Program-made: the position numbers and the translations under genes
The notes under the pieces: model-generated
Database searches by the model: none
Seen by the model: the letters and a program-made list of their open reading frames with translations, nothing else
What the model was told of the DNA's origin: nothing
Part shown: positions 50,932 to 59,477 of the stretch, piece by piece
How positions within the stretch are numbered: the first letter of the stretch is position 1
Layout of the letters: each line of letters begins with the position of its first letter
Origin: Streptomyces sp. DSM 15324
GTDB lineage: Bacteria; Actinomycetota; Actinomycetes; Streptomycetales; Streptomycetaceae
Direction: 5' to 3'
Length of the DNA stretch: 64,000 nucleotides
NCBI RefSeq assembly: GCF_001514285.1
Contig: NZ_KQ949032.1
Span: forward strand, 62,001-126,000

Positions 50932-51215
50932 CGCACACCGACTGGCCGCTGTGGGAGGTCTTCGTGCGCTCCCGGCGCGGTCTCTCCCACACCCACGCCG
51001 GCAGCCTGCACGCGCCGGACGCGGAGTTCGCCCTGCGCAACGCCCGCGATCTGTACACCCGCCGCGGCGAGGGCGTCTCCATCTGGGTCGTGCCGTCCTC
51101 GGCCGTCACCGCCTCCTCGCCGGACGAGAAGGACCCGTTCTTCGAACCGTCCGCCGACAAGCCCTACCGGCACCCCACCTTCTACGAGATCCCGGAAGGG
51201 GTGCAGCACCTGTGA
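50928..51215 (+). CDS. paaB: phenylacetyl-CoA epoxidase subunit PaaB
   Basis: A 95-aa small subunit typical of PaaB: VFVRSRRGLSHTHAGSLHAPDAEFALRNARDLYTRRGEG, which is the family signature region, then IWVVPSSAV and PSADKPYRHPTFYEIPEGV. It overlaps paaA by ATGA and paaC by GTGA. It bridges PaaA-PaaC heterodimers in the epoxidase complex and has no catalytic residues. Confidence 0.96.
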   Translation: MTHTDWPLWEVFVRSRRGLSHTHAGSLHAPDAEFALRNARDLYTRRGEGVSIWVVPSSAVTASSPDEKDPFFEPSADKPYRHPTFYEIPEGVQHL

Positions 51216-51931
51216 CCGCGACCGTCCCGGTGACCGCCGCCCTCGCCCTCGGCGACGACGCCCTGGTGCTCTCCCACCGCCTCGGCGAGTGGATGGGCCA
51301 CGCGCCCGTACTGGAGGAGGAGGTCGCCCTCGCCAACATCGCCCTCGATCTGCTCGGCCAGGCCCGCGTCCTGCTGTCGATGGCCGGTGACGAGGACGAA
51401 CTCGCCTACCTGCGGGAGGAGCGCGCCTTCCGCAACCTCCAGCTCGTCGAGCAGCCGAACGGCGACTTCGCCCACACCATCGCCCGCCAGCTGTACTTCT
51501 CGACGTACCAGCACCTGCTGTACGCCGAACTGGCCTCCGGTGACAGCCCGTTCGCCCCTCTCGCCGCCAAGGCCGTCAAGGAGACCGCCTACCACCGCGA
51601 CCACGCCGAGCAGTGGACCCTGCGGCTCGGCGACGGCACCGACCTCAGCCATGAGCGGATGCGCACGGCGTGCACCGCGCTGTGGCGGTTCACCGGCGAG
51701 ATGTTCCAGCCCGTGGAGGGCCTCGGCACGGACCCCGCGGCGCTGCGCGGGAACTGGCTGGAGGCGGTCGGCGCGGTCCTGCGGCGGGCCGGCCTCACCG
51801 TCCCCGAGGGAGCGCAGTCCGGCGCCTGGACCGCCGGCGCGGGTCGACAGGGGCTGCACACCGAGCCGTTCGGCCGGATGCTCGCCGAGATGCAGCACCT
51901 GCACCGCAGCCACCCGGGGGCGTCATGGTGA
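51212..51931 (+). CDS. paaC: phenylacetyl-CoA epoxidase subunit PaaC
   Basis: A 239-aa structural, ferritin-like subunit that pairs with PaaA. The helices EEEVALANIALDLLGQARVLL and KAVKETAYHRDHAEQWTLRLGDG keep the fold, but it is not the oxygen-activating partner. It starts at a GTG overlapping the paaB stop. The length is typical. Confidence 0.95.
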   Translation: MTATVPVTAALALGDDALVLSHRLGEWMGHAPVLEEEVALANIALDLLGQARVLLSMAGDEDELAYLREERAFRNLQLVEQPNGDFAHTIARQLYFSTYQHLLYAELASGDSPFAPLAAKAVKETAYHRDHAEQWTLRLGDGTDLSHERMRTACTALWRFTGEMFQPVEGLGTDPAALRGNWLEAVGAVLRRAGLTVPEGAQSGAWTAGAGRQGLHTEPFGRMLAEMQHLHRSHPGASW

Positions 51932-52446
51932 CAGCCACCGCCCTGGAGACGGAGCTGCTCGCACTGGCCGGTTCGGTACCGGACCCGGAGCTGCCGGTGC
52001 TGACGCTGAGCGAGCTGGGCGTGGTGCGCGGGGTGCGGGTCCAGGACGCCGGCGCGGTCGAGGTCGAGCTGACCCCGACGTACACCGGCTGCCCGGCGAT
52101 CGAGGCGATGGCCGCGGACATCCGCCGTGCGCTGCATGAGCGCGGCGTCCAGGACGTCACCGTGCGCACCGTGCTGGCCCCGGCCTGGTCGACCGACGAC
52201 ATCACCGACGAAGGCCGCCGGAAGCTGCGGGAGTTCGGCATAGCGCCGCCCCGGACCACCCGGGAGAGCGGGCCGGTCGCGCTCGCCCTGGGCCCCACCA
52301 GGACACGCGACGAGGACCCGGTGCGCTGCCCGCACTGCGGCTCCGCCGACACCGAGCTGCTCAGCCGGTTCTCCTCCACCGCCTGCAAGGCGCTGCGCCG
52401 CTGTCTGGCCTGCCGTGAACCCTTCGACCACTTCAAGGAGCTGTGA
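51925..52446 (+). CDS. paaD: phenylacetate degradation protein PaaD
   Basis: A 173-aa protein with an N-terminal DUF59/MIP18-type domain (about 10-95, VPDPELPVLTLSELGVVRGV, PTYTGCPAIEAM) and a C-terminal zinc ribbon with CPHCG and CLACREPF. It is required for the function of the epoxidase, probably through iron-sulphur or diiron assembly. The ATG at 51925 overlaps paaC; GTG at 51928 is the alternative. Confidence 0.94.
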   Translation: MVTATALETELLALAGSVPDPELPVLTLSELGVVRGVRVQDAGAVEVELTPTYTGCPAIEAMAADIRRALHERGVQDVTVRTVLAPAWSTDDITDEGRRKLREFGIAPPRTTRESGPVALALGPTRTRDEDPVRCPHCGSADTELLSRFSSTACKALRRCLACREPFDHFKEL

Positions 52447-53522
52447 TGGCCCGAGCCGTGACGGCCCGTTTCCATCCGCTCCAGGTGGCGGCGGTGGACC
52501 GGCTCACCGACGACTCCGTCGCCCTCACCCTCGCCGTCCCCGAGGCCCTGCGCGAGGAGTACCGGCACGCGGCCGGCCAGCATCTCGCGCTGCGGCGCAC
52601 GGCCGACGGCACCGAGATCCGGCGGACCTACTCGATCTGCTCGGCCGCACCCGACCCGGCCGGCGAGGGACCGCGCACCCTGCGGGTGGGCGTGCGCCTC
52701 GTGGAGGGCGGCGCCTTCTCGACGTACGCGCTGAAGGAGGTCGGCGTCGGTGACGAGCTGGAGGTGATGACCCCGGCGGGCCGGTTCACGCTCGACCCGG
52801 CACCCGGGCTGTACGCGGCGATCGTCGGCGGCAGCGGCATCACCCCCGTGCTGTCGATCGTCTCGACCCTGCTGGCGCGGGAACCGGAGGCCCGGTTCTG
52901 TCTGATCCGCGGCGACCGTACGGCCGCGTCGACGATGTTCCTGGAGGAGGTCGCCGACCTCAAGGACCGCTTTCCCGACCGGCTCCAGCTGGTCACCGTG
53001 CTCTCGCGGGAGGAACAGCAGGCGGGGCTGCCGTCCGGTCGGCTGGACCGGGAGCGGCTGACCGGCCTGCTGCCGGCGCTGCTGCCGGTGACGGAGGTGG
53101 CGGGCTGGTTCCTGTGCGGGCCGTTCGGCCTGGTGCAGGGTGCCGAGCGCACCCTGCGCGATCTGGGGGTGGCCCGCTCCCGGATCCACGAGGAGATCTT
53201 CCACGTGGACGAGGCGGCGCCCCCCGCCCGCGCGTCGGCGCCCGCGCACGCCACGGTCACGGCCCGGCTCGACGGCCGGGGCGGCAGCTGGCCCGTGCGG
53301 GACGGGGAGTCGGTGCTGGACACCGTGCTGCGCAACCGGCCCGACGCGCCCTATGCCTGCAAGGGCGGGGTGTGCGGGACCTGCCGGGCCTTCCTGGTCT
53401 CCGGAGAGGTGCGCATGGACCGCAACTTCGCGCTGGAGCCGGAGGAGACGGAGGCCGGGTACGTGCTGGCCTGCCAGTCGCATCCCGTGACGGAGGCGGT
53501 GGAGGTGGACTTCGACCGGTGA
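52443..53522 (+). CDS. paaE: phenylacetyl-CoA epoxidase reductase PaaE
   Basis: A 359-aa FAD/2Fe-2S NADPH reductase that feeds electrons to PaaAC. FNR-type FAD domain (RRTYSICSA), NADPH domain (IVGGSGITPVLSI), and a C-terminal plant-type ferredoxin with ACKGGVCGTC and a final LACQS cysteine. Start is GTG (or ATG at 52446) overlapping the paaD stop. Last gene of the operon; no terminator hairpin is obvious after it. Confidence 0.95.
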   Translation: MMARAVTARFHPLQVAAVDRLTDDSVALTLAVPEALREEYRHAAGQHLALRRTADGTEIRRTYSICSAAPDPAGEGPRTLRVGVRLVEGGAFSTYALKEVGVGDELEVMTPAGRFTLDPAPGLYAAIVGGSGITPVLSIVSTLLAREPEARFCLIRGDRTAASTMFLEEVADLKDRFPDRLQLVTVLSREEQQAGLPSGRLDRERLTGLLPALLPVTEVAGWFLCGPFGLVQGAERTLRDLGVARSRIHEEIFHVDEAAPPARASAPAHATVTARLDGRGGSWPVRDGESVLDTVLRNRPDAPYACKGGVCGTCRAFLVSGEVRMDRNFALEPEETEAGYVLACQSHPVTEAVEVDFDR

Positions 53523-53575
53523 GGTGGGGCCCGGCGCCCAGTCGCCACGCCTTCGCCGCAGACGTTCCCTTCTCC

Positions 53576-53589
53576 TAGAACCTGTTCTA
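53576..53589. promoter_or_regulatory. KstR-like operator
   Basis: TAGAAC-CT-GTTCTA is a perfect 6-bp dyad that fits the mycobacterial KstR motif TnnAACnnGTTnnA, 77 bp before the acyl-CoA dehydrogenase gene. Confidence 0.65.
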
Positions 53590-53592
53590 TCT

Positions 53593-53605
53593 TGACGGAC
53601 CGTCA
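53593..53605. promoter_or_regulatory. second palindrome TGACGG-A-CCGTCA
   Basis: A perfect 6-bp dyad three bases after the KstR-like site; it overlaps TTGACG (53592-53597), a -35 hexamer. A second regulator may act here. Confidence 0.5.
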
Positions 53606-53665
53606 GATCCGGGCGCAGCCATCGGAGTTCCGCCGGATCAGCCGACCCCTCGGAGAGGACAGGCC

Positions 53666-54850
53666 GTGGACTTCACCTTCAGCGAGGAGCAGCAGGCGGC
53701 GGCCGAGGCGGCCCGCGGGGTCTTCGCCGGGGTAGCGCCCGACGCCGTACCGAGCCCCGCGCTCACCCAGGGCCGCCCGGTGGCCGACGGCTTCGACCGG
53801 GCCCTGTGGGACAGGCTCGCCTCGGCGGACCTGCTGAGCCTGCTGCTCGACGAGGAGTACGGCGGGGCAGGACTGGACGCCGTGGCGCTGTGCCTGGTGC
53901 TGCGGGAGGCCGGGAAGGTGCTGGCGCGGGTACCGCTGCTGGAGTGCACCGCGGCAGCCGCGGCCGTACAGGCTTACGGCGGGCCCGAGTTGCGGGACGA
54001 ACTGCTCGCCTCGGCCGGACGGGGCGGGACCGTCCTGACGGTCGCCTCCCACGGCCGTACCGGCCACGACGCGGCCGAACTCGCGGTGACCGCCCGGCGG
54101 GCCGGCGACGGCGGCGGCGACGGCCGGGACGGCGACGCGTGGATCCTCGACGGGGTGCAGACGGCGGTGCCCTGGGCACATGACGCCGACTACGTCCTCG
54201 TACCGGCGCGCACCGGAGACGACCACGACGTCCGCGACGTCCGCGACGTCATCGCCGTGGTCGCGCGGGAGCAGGAGGGGGTCGTCCTCGCCGAGCAGAT
54301 CTCCACCACCGGCGAGCGGCTCGGCGAACTCCGGCTGGAGTCGGCGCGCGTCCCGGCCCGGTACGTCCTCACCGCCGAGGGCGCCGGGGAGTGGCTGCGG
54401 CAGCTGCTCGCCACCGGAACCTGTGCGCTGGCTCTCGGTCTGGGCGACCGGGTCCTGCGGATGACCGCTGACTACGCGAGCAAGCGCGAGCAGTTCGGGC
54501 ACCCGATCGCCACCTTCCAGGCGGTCGCCGTGCAGGCCGCCGACCGCTACACCGATCTGCGCGCCATGGAGGTCACCCTGTGGCAGGCCGCCTGGCGGAT
54601 CGCCTCCGGGGCGCCGGGCGCGCTGCCCGCCTCCGGCGATGTCGCCGTGGCCAAGATCTGGGCGGCGGAAGGGGTGCGGCGGATCGTCCAGACGGCACAG
54701 CATCTGCACGGCGGGTTCGGTGCCGACGTGGACTACCCCCTGCACCGCTACCACGCCTGGGCGAAGCATCTGGAGCTGTCGCTCGGCCCGGCGGCGGCGC
54801 ACGAGGAGGCCCTGGGCGACCTGCTGGCCGCCCACCCGCTCGTCGGCTGA
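53666..54850 (+). CDS. acyl-CoA dehydrogenase lacking the catalytic Glu
   Basis: A 394-aa protein of the acyl-CoA dehydrogenase fold (FTFSEEQQAAAEAARG start, EEYGGAGLDAVALCLVLREAGK, ASKREQFGHPIATFQAVAVQAAD, HLHGGFGADVDYPLHRYHAWAKHLEL). The loop that normally holds the base Glu (YEGT) reads HRYHAWAKHLELSLG, with no such Glu. This pattern is known from the second subunit of alpha2beta2 steroid side-chain dehydrogenases (FadE27/FadE29 type), but no partner gene is adjacent here. A KstR-like operator precedes it. The GTG start follows GGAGAGGAC. Confidence 0.85.
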   Translation: MDFTFSEEQQAAAEAARGVFAGVAPDAVPSPALTQGRPVADGFDRALWDRLASADLLSLLLDEEYGGAGLDAVALCLVLREAGKVLARVPLLECTAAAAAVQAYGGPELRDELLASAGRGGTVLTVASHGRTGHDAAELAVTARRAGDGGGDGRDGDAWILDGVQTAVPWAHDADYVLVPARTGDDHDVRDVRDVIAVVAREQEGVVLAEQISTTGERLGELRLESARVPARYVLTAEGAGEWLRQLLATGTCALALGLGDRVLRMTADYASKREQFGHPIATFQAVAVQAADRYTDLRAMEVTLWQAAWRIASGAPGALPASGDVAVAKIWAAEGVRRIVQTAQHLHGGFGADVDYPLHRYHAWAKHLELSLGPAAAHEEALGDLLAAHPLVG

Positions 54851-54887
54851 AGACGTCGGCTGACCGTCGGTGGGTCGCTGACTCAGG

Positions 54888-55235
54888 TCAGAGAACAGCT
54901 CCCGGCTGTCCCTCGTCCGTCACCACGGGACGGCCCAGGGCCTGCCAGAACTGCATGCCGCCGTCGACGTTCACCGCGTCGACGCCCTGCTGGAGGAGGT
55001 ACATCGTGACCTGGGCCGAACGGCCGCCGGACCGGCAGATCACATGGACGCGTCCGTCCTGCGGGGCCGCCTCGGTCAGCTCGCCGTAGCGGGCGACGAA
55101 CTCACTGAGGGGAATGTGCAGCGCCCCTTCGGCATGACCCGCCTGCCACTCGTCGTCCTCGCGGACGTCCAGCAGGAAGTCACCGTCCCCGACCTCGCCA
55201 ACCTCGACCGTGGGCACCCCAGCTCCAAAACTCAT
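54888..55235 (-). CDS. rhodanese-like domain protein
   Basis: A 115-aa single rhodanese domain. LLDVREDDEWQAGHAEGALHIPL is the domain entry and the active-site loop is ICRSGGRS with the persulphide-forming Cys. It transfers sulphur to an unknown acceptor in the cytoplasm. Convergent with the acyl-CoA dehydrogenase. Confidence 0.9.
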   Translation of the reverse strand: MSFGAGVPTVEVGEVGDGDFLLDVREDDEWQAGHAEGALHIPLSEFVARYGELTEAAPQDGRVHVICRSGGRSAQVTMYLLQQGVDAVNVDGGMQFWQALGRPVVTDEGQPGAVL

Positions 55236-55270
55236 GCCCCCGACGCTACCGGACGTGACCGCCCCGGCCA

Positions 55271-56068
55271 CTACCCCACGAGCCCGGCGAGCTCGGCCTC
55301 CTTCTTGGCGACGTCCGCGAGCAGCTGCTCGGCGATCTCGTCCAGCAGCCGGTCGGGGTCGTCCGGGGCCATCTTCAGCATCGAGCCGATGGCGCTCTCC
55401 TCCAGGTTGCGGGCGACCAGCGCGAGCAGCTCCTTGCGCTCGGCCAGCCACTCCAGCCGGGCGTAGAGCTCCTCGCTGGGGGTCGGGCGGCGCTCGGCGG
55501 GCGGCGGGCCCGCGGCCCACTCCTCGGCCAGCACCCGCAGCGCGGCCTCGTCCCCGCGGGCGTAGGCGGCGTTGACGCGGGTGATGAACTCCTCGCGCCG
55601 GGCCCGCTCCTCGTCCTGCTGGGCCAGGTCGGGGTGGGCCTTGCGGGCCAGCTCGCGGTAGAGCTTGCGGACCTCCTCGCTGGGCCGCACCCGCTGCGGC
55701 GGCTGCACCGGCTGCTCCGTGAGCATCGCCACGGCCTCCGGGAAGAGCCCCTCGCCGTCCATCCAGCCGTGGAACAGCTCCTCGACCCCCGGCATCGGCA
55801 GCACCCGGGCCCGCGCCTCCCGGGCCTGGCGCAGGTCCTCGGGGTCGCCGGAGCGGGCCGCCCTCGCCTCGGCGATCAGTGCGTCCAGCTCGTCGAGCCG
55901 GGTGTACATGGGGCCGAGTTTCTGGTGGTGGAGCCGCGAGAAGTTCTCGACCTCGACGCGGAAGGTCTCCACCGCGATCTCGAACTCGATCAACGCCTGC
56001 TCGGCGGCCCGCACGGCCTGCTCCAGCCGCTCCTCGGGCCGCGACTGCTCAGCTTCGGGGGTCGTCAC
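55271..56068 (-). CDS. J-domain protein with coiled coil
   Basis: A 265-aa protein. Residues about 12-90 form a coiled coil (QAVRAAEQALIEFEIAVETFRVEVENF); a J-domain-like segment follows at about 130-175 (VRKLYRELARKAHPDLAQQDEERARREEFITRVNAAY, containing HPD); the C-terminal 60 residues are helical. J-domains stimulate a DnaK-type Hsp70; no partner is in the window. The client is unknown. Confidence 0.85.
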   Translation of the reverse strand: MTTPEAEQSRPEERLEQAVRAAEQALIEFEIAVETFRVEVENFSRLHHQKLGPMYTRLDELDALIAEARAARSGDPEDLRQAREARARVLPMPGVEELFHGWMDGEGLFPEAVAMLTEQPVQPPQRVRPSEEVRKLYRELARKAHPDLAQQDEERARREEFITRVNAAYARGDEAALRVLAEEWAAGPPPAERRPTPSEELYARLEWLAERKELLALVARNLEESAIGSMLKMAPDDPDRLLDEIAEQLLADVAKKEAELAGLVG

Positions 56069-56180
56069 CCGACCAGCCTAGGCCAAGCCCGCACGCCCCG
56101 AGGCGGCTCACCGCCCCCGACCGGCCCCGCCGTCCTCGCCCAGGCCGAGAGCGACCCGCGAAAGCCCCGCACACCGCGAA

Positions 56181-56282
56181 CACGCACCGAACCCCGCCGA
56201 CACGCACCGAACCCCGCCGGGCACGCACCGAACCCCGCCGGCACGCACCAGACCCCGTCGGCACGCACCAGACCCCGCCCGG
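56181..56282. repeat. 20-bp tandem repeat (5 copies)
   Basis: CACGCACCGAACCCCGCCGG and variants (copies of 20 or 21 bp; the last two read ACCAGACCCC), within the 310-bp gap 56069-56378 that separates two leftward genes. No gene is seen in the gap; it presumably includes the J-domain gene's promoter. Confidence 0.9.
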
Positions 56283-56378
56283 CACATCGCGCACCACTCG
56301 CAGCACGCGCACCGCGCGCCACGCGCACCGCGGGCACCGTACAGGCCTTCGAAACAGCCCTTTAGACCCCCCTCTCCG

Positions 56379-57848
56379 CTAGACCCCCGTCTCCGCCGCG
56401 ATCCGCCCCGCCCGTACCGCCGCCACCAGCTCGGAGTGGTCGGCCTCGGTGCGGTCGGCGTAGGCGACGGCGAAGTCGGCGATCGCCTCGTCGAGTTCCT
56501 CGTTCTTGCCGCAGTAGCCGGCGATCAGCCGCGGGTCGGCGCTGTGGGAGTGGGCGCGGGCCAGCAGGGCACCCGTCATCCGGCCGTAGTCGTCGACCTG
56601 GTCGGCGGCGAGCGCGGCCGGGTCGACACTGCCCTTGCGATTGCGGAACTGCCGCACCTGGAAGGGCCTGCCCTCGACGGTCGTCCAGCCCAGCAGGATG
56701 TCGCTGACGACCTGCATCCGCTTCTGGCCCAGCACCACCCGACGGCCCTCGTGGTCGACGGCGGGCGTCTCGAAGCCGGCGGTCAGCAGATGCGGCACGA
56801 GTGCCGAGGGACGGGCCTCCTTCACCTGGAGGATCAGCGGCTCGCCCCGGTGGTCCAGGAGCAGCACGACGTACGACCGCGTGCCCACGCTGCCCGTGCC
56901 GACGACCCGGAAGGCGACGTCGTGCACCGCGTGCCGGGCCAGCAGCGGGTGACGGTCCTCGGAGAGGGTGGCCAGGTACGGCTCCAGGGAGAGGGCCACC
57001 GCGGCGGCCTCCCCGTCCGGGATCCGGCGCAGCACCGGCGGGGCGTCGACGAAGCGGTGACCGCCGTCCTCGGTGCGGGTGGTGGACTTCGCCGCGAACC
57101 GCCCGCTGGTGTTGGCCCGCGCCTTCTCCGAGACCCGCTCCAGCGTGCCGACCAGGTCGTGGGCGTCGGTGTGGGAGACCAGTTCCTCGTCGGCGATCGC
57201 GTTCCAGGCGTCCAGCACGGGCAGCCGGGCCAGGAGCCGCATGGTGCGGCGGTAGGAGCCGGCCGCGTCGTGGGCGGCATGGCGGCAGGTGTCCTCGTCG
57301 GCGCCGGCCTCCCGGCCCGCGAGCACCAGGGAGGCGGCGAGCCGCTTGAGGTCCCACTCCCAGGGGCCGTGGACCGTCTCGTCGAAGTCGTTGAGGTCGA
57401 TGACGAGCCCGCCGCGGGCGTCCCCGTACAGACCGAAGTTGGCCGCGTGGGCGTCACCGCAGATCTGGGCGCCGATACGCGTCATCGGGGTGCGGGCGAG
57501 GTCATGGGCCATGAGTCCCGCCGAGCCGCGCAGGAACGCGAACGGGGTGGCCGCCATCCGGCCGACCCGTATCGGCGTGAGTTCCGGGATACGCCCCTGG
57601 TTGGACTCCTCGACCGCCGTCACCGCGTCCGGGCGGGAGGCGTCCAGATCGAGCACGGCGTGCGAGGACCGCGCGACCACGTCCCGGAGCGCCTTGCCCC
57701 GCTCCTTCGGTGTACCGGCGCCGGCTCCCCCGACGGCCGCCCCCGCGGCCTCGTCCGCGGTCCCCGCCGAGAATCGCCCGGCGAATCCCCTGACGTGAGG
57801 CAGTCGGCGCGCCCCGCCCGCAACTGCCCCCGCCTCGGCCTCGGTCAC
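56379..57848 (-). CDS. DUF2252 family protein
   Basis: A 489-aa protein of family DUF2252, which belongs to the protein-kinase-like/aminoglycoside-phosphotransferase fold. The nucleotide-binding and catalytic features are CGDAHAANFGLYG and IDLNDFDETVHGPWEWDLKRLAASLVLAG, the equivalents of the Brenner and metal motifs. It may phosphorylate a small molecule; no substrate is known. A GTG start is the ORF limit; Ala/Gly-rich residues 1-50 are poorly conserved in composition. Confidence 0.88.
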   Translation of the reverse strand: MTEAEAGAVAGGARRLPHVRGFAGRFSAGTADEAAGAAVGGAGAGTPKERGKALRDVVARSSHAVLDLDASRPDAVTAVEESNQGRIPELTPIRVGRMAATPFAFLRGSAGLMAHDLARTPMTRIGAQICGDAHAANFGLYGDARGGLVIDLNDFDETVHGPWEWDLKRLAASLVLAGREAGADEDTCRHAAHDAAGSYRRTMRLLARLPVLDAWNAIADEELVSHTDAHDLVGTLERVSEKARANTSGRFAAKSTTRTEDGGHRFVDAPPVLRRIPDGEAAAVALSLEPYLATLSEDRHPLLARHAVHDVAFRVVGTGSVGTRSYVVLLLDHRGEPLILQVKEARPSALVPHLLTAGFETPAVDHEGRRVVLGQKRMQVVSDILLGWTTVEGRPFQVRQFRNRKGSVDPAALAADQVDDYGRMTGALLARAHSHSADPRLIAGYCGKNEELDEAIADFAVAYADRTEADHSELVAAVRAGRIAAETGV

Positions 57849-57978
57849 GGTGACCGCCTCCCCCGCATCTCCGTAAACGCGTCACATCCGTACGCGCCAT
57901 TTCCGAACGCGCCATTTCCGTACGCGTCGATCAATATCAGCCGACCGTACCGCCCGTGGCCTGCGTCACGGCAGTCCT

Positions 57979-57992
57979 GTTTCACGTGAAAC
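57979..57992. other. parS site 4
   Basis: GTTTCACGTGAAAC upstream of the DUF2252 gene, 21.8 kb from the triple parS cluster. Confidence 0.95.
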
Positions 57993-58049
57993 CACGAAGA
58001 TCGACAGCCTGAGACGTTCCTCACACGCCGTGAGCGCGTTTACACACGC

Positions 58050-58082
58050 GGAAGCCCCCAGGTCTGAGACCTGGGGGCTTCC
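58050..58082 (-). terminator. terminator of tRNA-Leu
   Basis: A 15-bp perfect stem (58050-58064 with 58068-58082, loop TGA) just after the leftward tRNA gene. Confidence 0.85.
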
Positions 58083-58085
58083 GTC

Positions 58086-58172
58086 TGGTGCGCGAGGGGG
58101 GAGTTGAACCCCCACGCCCTTGCGGGCACTGGAACCTGAATCCAGCGCGTCTGCCTATTCCGCCACCCGCGC
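58086..58172 (-). tRNA. tRNA-Leu (anticodon CAG)
   Basis: An 87-nt class II tRNA with encoded CCA. Acceptor stem GCGCGGG/CTCGCGC, D arm with TGGCGGAATAGGCAGACGC, anticodon stem CTGGA/TCCAG with loop TTCAGGT giving anticodon CAG, long variable arm, T arm with GGTTCAACTCC. It reads CUG codons, the commonest Leu codon in Streptomyces. Confidence 0.96.
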
Positions 58173-58603
58173 ATTGGGTGTGTCCTCGGGCTTCGGGCTT
58201 TTCGTCCCGGCGCCTTCCGACATGCAGAACACTAGCACGGTGACCAGGGTGCGTTCACATCCCTTATCCGGGGCACAGGACCGGTGGGAGGCCGACGGCA
58301 ACCTTGTGCGTCTCGGCGGTGACTGGTTCACGTACCAACCTCGTACCTATGGCGTCCGTCTCCCCGGGAGCCGGACCAGGTCCACAGTCGGGTGCGGGAC
58401 ACTGGTCCTCGGCCGCCTCTACGATCCTGGGCAGAACCGGTACGGAAGCAGGTACGGAGACAGGTGAGGACGAGGGCGTCGACACCTGTCGACGGGGCCG
58501 ACAGGGGGAACCAGCCGATTCACCGGCGCGTGGATACGATCAGTAAGCAGTACCAGGTAGGCAGCAGGACACGGGACGCAGGTCACGACGGAGGAGGTGC
58601 CCC
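58173..58603. other. intergenic region before fhaA
   Basis: A 431-bp gap containing promoters of the leftward tRNA-Leu and the rightward fha operon. GATACGAT at 58532-58539 could supply a -10 for fhaA. Short GGTACGGA direct repeats near 58435-58460. No gene is seen. Confidence 0.5.
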
Positions 58604-59467
58604 ATGGGAGTCCTGAAGAAGTTCGAGCAGCGTCTCGAGGGTCTGGTCAACGGCACCTTCGCCAAGGTCTTCAAGTCCGAGGTCCAGCCCGTGGAGATCG
58701 CCGGAGCGCTCCAGCGCGAGTGCGACAACAACGCGACGATCTGGAACCGCGACCGGACCGTCGTCCCCAACGACTTCATCGTGGAGCTGAGCGCGCCGGA
58801 CCACGAGCGCCTCAGCCCCTACTCCGGCCAGCTCGGCGACGAGCTCGCCGGCATGGTGCGCGACTACGCCAAGCAGCAGCGCTACACCTTCATGGGCCCG
58901 ATCAAGGTCAACCTGGAGAAGGCGGACGACCTCGACACCGGCCTGTACCGGGTGCGCAGCCGTACACTCGCCTCCTCCAGCAGCCAGGCCGCCGCGGGCG
59001 CGCCGGGCGCCGGCCCCGCCCAGCGGCCCGGCGGCTACGGCTACCCGCCCGCCGGCGGCACCGCCGCTCCCCCCATGCCCTCCTCGCCCCCGCCGACCGG
59101 CGGCTACGGCTATCCGCCCGCCGCCGGTGCCCAGCGCCCCGGCGCCGCGGGCGGCGGCCTCGCCGGCGCCCCCGCGCCCGGCTCGCGCGCCCGCCACTGG
59201 GTGGAGATCAACGGCACCCGCCACCAGATCTCCCGCGGGACCCTCGTACTGGGCCGCTCCACCGAGGCCGACGTACGGATCGACGACCCCGGCGTGTCCC
59301 GCCGGCACTGCGAGATCCGGACCGGTTCGCCCTCGACGATCCAGGATCTCGGCTCCACCAACGGCATCGTGGTGGACGGCCAGCACACCACCCGCGCTAC
59401 GCTCCGCGACGGCTCGCGGATCGTCGTGGGCAGCACCACCGTTATCTATAGGCAAGCCGAAGGGTGA
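58604..59467 (+). CDS. fhaA: FHA domain protein FhaA (DUF3662 + FHA)
   Basis: A 287-aa cytoplasmic phospho-reader. N-terminal DUF3662 domain (1-120, MGVLKKFEQRLEGLVNGTFAKVFKSEVQPVEIA is the signature), a Pro/Gly/Tyr-rich linker with a GGYGYPPA repeat, and an FHA domain at about 200-285 (LVLGRSTEADVRIDDPGVSRRHCEI; STNGIVVDG) that binds phospho-Thr. In mycobacteria FhaA binds the MviN/CwlM machinery. GGAGGAGG precedes the ATG. First gene of the pstP-rodA-pbpA operon. Confidence 0.94.
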   Translation: MGVLKKFEQRLEGLVNGTFAKVFKSEVQPVEIAGALQRECDNNATIWNRDRTVVPNDFIVELSAPDHERLSPYSGQLGDELAGMVRDYAKQQRYTFMGPIKVNLEKADDLDTGLYRVRSRTLASSSSQAAAGAPGAGPAQRPGGYGYPPAGGTAAPPMPSSPPPTGGYGYPPAAGAQRPGAAGGGLAGAPAPGSRARHWVEINGTRHQISRGTLVLGRSTEADVRIDDPGVSRRHCEIRTGSPSTIQDLGSTNGIVVDGQHTTRATLRDGSRIVVGSTTVIYRQAEG

Positions 59468-59477
59468 AGCGGGGGCA

